Source: Bacteroidia bacterium (GTDB lineage Bacteria; Bacteroidota; Bacteroidia; Chitinophagales; Saprospiraceae). From it: a stretch of 6,317 bases of DNA. Position numbers and translations under genes: made by a program. Below the pieces are notes generated by a model, which was given only the letters and a program-made list of their open reading frames with translations, searched no databases and was not told the origin of the DNA. Positions 5,648-6,317 of this stretch are shown one piece after another. The stretch's first letter is position 1. The number at the start of each line of letters is the position of its first letter. The DNA lies in assembly GCA_030431945.1 (NCBI GenBank), contig JAUIIF010000283.1, positions 1 through 6,317 of the forward strand, written 5' to 3'.

Positions 5648-5655
5648 CGAAGGTA
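5648..5655 (-). promoter_or_regulatory. Candidate -7 box abutting the glycosyltransferase start (TACCTTCG)
   Basis: On the minus strand TACCTTCG is followed by CCCC and the ATG. A Bacteroidota -7 box is normally followed by the start site after about 4-6 bases, so transcription would begin at or next to the start codon. No TTTG or TTG lies at the expected -33 distance, which weakens the call. The box is the same as the one upstream of gpmI. Confidence 0.45.
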
Positions 5656-5709
5656 AGGAGCCCCGGTTTACTTCCGTTGCTCTTTTGGCCTTTCCCTGCA
5701 CCTGCGTGC

Positions 5710-5749
5710 GCGCCACCTTCCGTGCTCAGAAAAAGTCAGGACGTGGCGC
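5710..5749. repeat. 7-bp inverted repeat between the two minus-strand genes
   Basis: GCGCCAC (5710-5716) is the perfect reverse complement of GTGGCGC (5743-5749), with 26 bases between. It lies four bases beyond the stop codon of the membrane-protein gene. On the minus strand it has a T-run inside the loop and no T-run after the stem, so it is not a classical terminator. It may still act as a 3' stabilising hairpin for that transcript. The remaining gap (5644-5709) holds only the promoter box of the glycosyltransferase. Confidence 0.3.
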
Positions 5750-5753
5750 TGTT

Positions 5754-6251
5754 TTAAGCCTCCACCCCTTCCGGAAGGTCTTTTTTTGTCACTTCCATTT
5801 GCCCGCCGTCCTGCTGACTCTTCATGACGGTGTAAATTGCCTGAGCGGCGGGAACCAGGATGCGACCAGCCGACAGTATTGATTTAAGATCAAAACCTTT
5901 GTCGGCCGAAGTATTTTTGGGCATCGGTGTAGCCGCTGACGGCCGACGGGCAGGCAGGGGGGCCGGAGCCGGCTCGTGTGCCTGGGCAACCGGTGCTGCC
6001 GACGGTAATGCTGGTGGTACGGGTGCAACCGCCGGCGATTTTTTCCGGAAGACCCGGTAGCCAATATAAGCCATCAACCCCAGCCCCATCACTGGCAACG
6101 CCAGGTCCTCATAAGCAAAGCGGCTAACGGTGGAGGGCGTCCGTTGCAGGCTTTTGGCCAGCCCCGCTTTTGCGTTTTCCTGTTGTTCCTTCAATTCGGC
6201 TTTGCGCTCCTGTAACTCGGCCAGACTGGAAATGGTAGACGTCTTACTCAT
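5754..6251 (-). CDS. Uncharacterised single-pass membrane protein with Pro/Ala-rich linker
   Basis: A 165-residue protein that I do not recognise. Visible parts: a Glu/Lys/Gln-rich helix likely to form a coiled coil (about residues 9-36, ELQERKAELKEQQENAKAG); one hydrophobic segment (about 50-67, LALPVMGLGLMAYIGYRVF) followed by a basic RKK stop; a Pro/Ala-rich linker (72-112); a C-terminal hydrophobic or amphipathic helix (120-143, with ILSAGRILVPAAQAIY); and a charged tail. The basic RKK after the segment suggests that the linker and C-terminus face the cytoplasm, but topology is uncertain. There is no lipobox or cleavable signal. Its start codon overlaps the stop codon of the upstream gene in ATGA, which fixes the start and indicates translational coupling. 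It is likely a functional partner of that neighbour. Confidence 0.75.
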   Translation of the reverse strand: MSKTSTISSLAELQERKAELKEQQENAKAGLAKSLQRTPSTVSRFAYEDLALPVMGLGLMAYIGYRVFRKKSPAVAPVPPALPSAAPVAQAHEPAPAPLPARRPSAATPMPKNTSADKGFDLKSILSAGRILVPAAQAIYTVMKSQQDGGQMEVTKKDLPEGVEA

Positions 6252-6317
6252 TTGGACACTTCTTTATCGGTTTCTTCAAAAAACAAGGCGATCACCTTGG
6301 TTACGGCGGGGTTTACA
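6248..6317 (-). CDS. C-terminal tail of an upstream gene, product unknown (5' part beyond window)
   Basis: The minus strand is open from the window edge through 22 codons ending FFEETDKEVSK and then TGA at 6250-6248. The stop overlaps the next gene's ATG (6251-6249) as ATGA, the classic sign of an operon pair. The tail ends in a charged, helix-like stretch. Too little is present to name a family. Because its partner is a small membrane protein with a coiled coil, a membrane-associated protein is plausible, but that is a guess. Confidence 0.7.
   Translation of the reverse strand, partial: VNPAVTKVIALFFEETDKEVSK

Noticed and set aside
5767..5787. CCTTCCGGAAGG palindrome followed by seven T on the plus strand, terminator-like
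   Set aside because: It lies inside the end of the membrane-protein gene and encodes its KKDLPEG tail. The T-run is the complement of Lys codons, and no plus-strand gene lies upstream to be terminated.
1..6317. CRISPR array, tRNA, rRNA, insertion sequence or phage genes
   Set aside because: No regularly spaced direct repeats, no tRNA-like T-loop or cloverleaf, no transposase or integrase motifs were found on either strand.

Overview
The window looks like chromosomal DNA of a Bacteroidota member, most likely a Saprospiraceae/Lewinella-type marine bacterium. Three things point there. First, a large secreted metalloprotease ends in a type IX secretion (T9SS) sorting domain. Second, there are promoter-like boxes of the Bacteroidota TAnnTTTG type. 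Third, the small DUF4783-like protein and the GT9 glycosyltransferase with a C-terminal Cys cluster resemble Bacteroidota forms. This placement is inference from content, without any database search.

Layout, left to right. (1) 1-751, minus strand: the N-terminal half of cofactor-independent phosphoglycerate mutase (gpmI), cut by the window edge. (2) 752-1114: a divergent gap with a gpmI promoter candidate, an 8-bp inverted repeat, a terminator-like hairpin and a 5' leader hairpin. (3) 1115-1510, plus strand: a small exported DUF4783/NTF2-like protein, closed by a very strong intrinsic terminator at 1538-1571. (4) 1572-1992: a 421-bp non-coding stretch. It holds a perfect 14-bp palindrome overlapping a consensus -7 box, a run of competing hairpins ending in a T-tract, and a second promoter just ahead of the next gene. 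(5) 1993-4464, plus strand: an 823-residue secreted zinc metalloprotease (HELGHLLGSQH) with propeptide, two poly-Asp linkers, two accessory beta-domains and a T9SS C-terminal domain. (6) 4465-4611: a convergent gap almost filled by one long imperfect inverted repeat. (7) 4612-5643, minus strand: a GT9 (heptosyltransferase-like) glycosyltransferase. (8) 5754-6251 and 6248-6317, minus strand: an uncharacterised single-pass membrane protein, coupled by an ATGA overlap to the tail of an upstream gene.

The genes do not form one pathway. gpmI is central glycolysis, the GT9 enzyme is probably cell-surface polysaccharide or LPS synthesis, and the protease is an extracellular enzyme using T9SS. I see no CRISPR array, tRNA, rRNA, insertion sequence, phage gene or recognisable defence or biosynthetic system. 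The most unusual signals are non-coding: the structured regulatory stretch at 1641-1840 and the 115-bp inverted repeat between the convergent genes.
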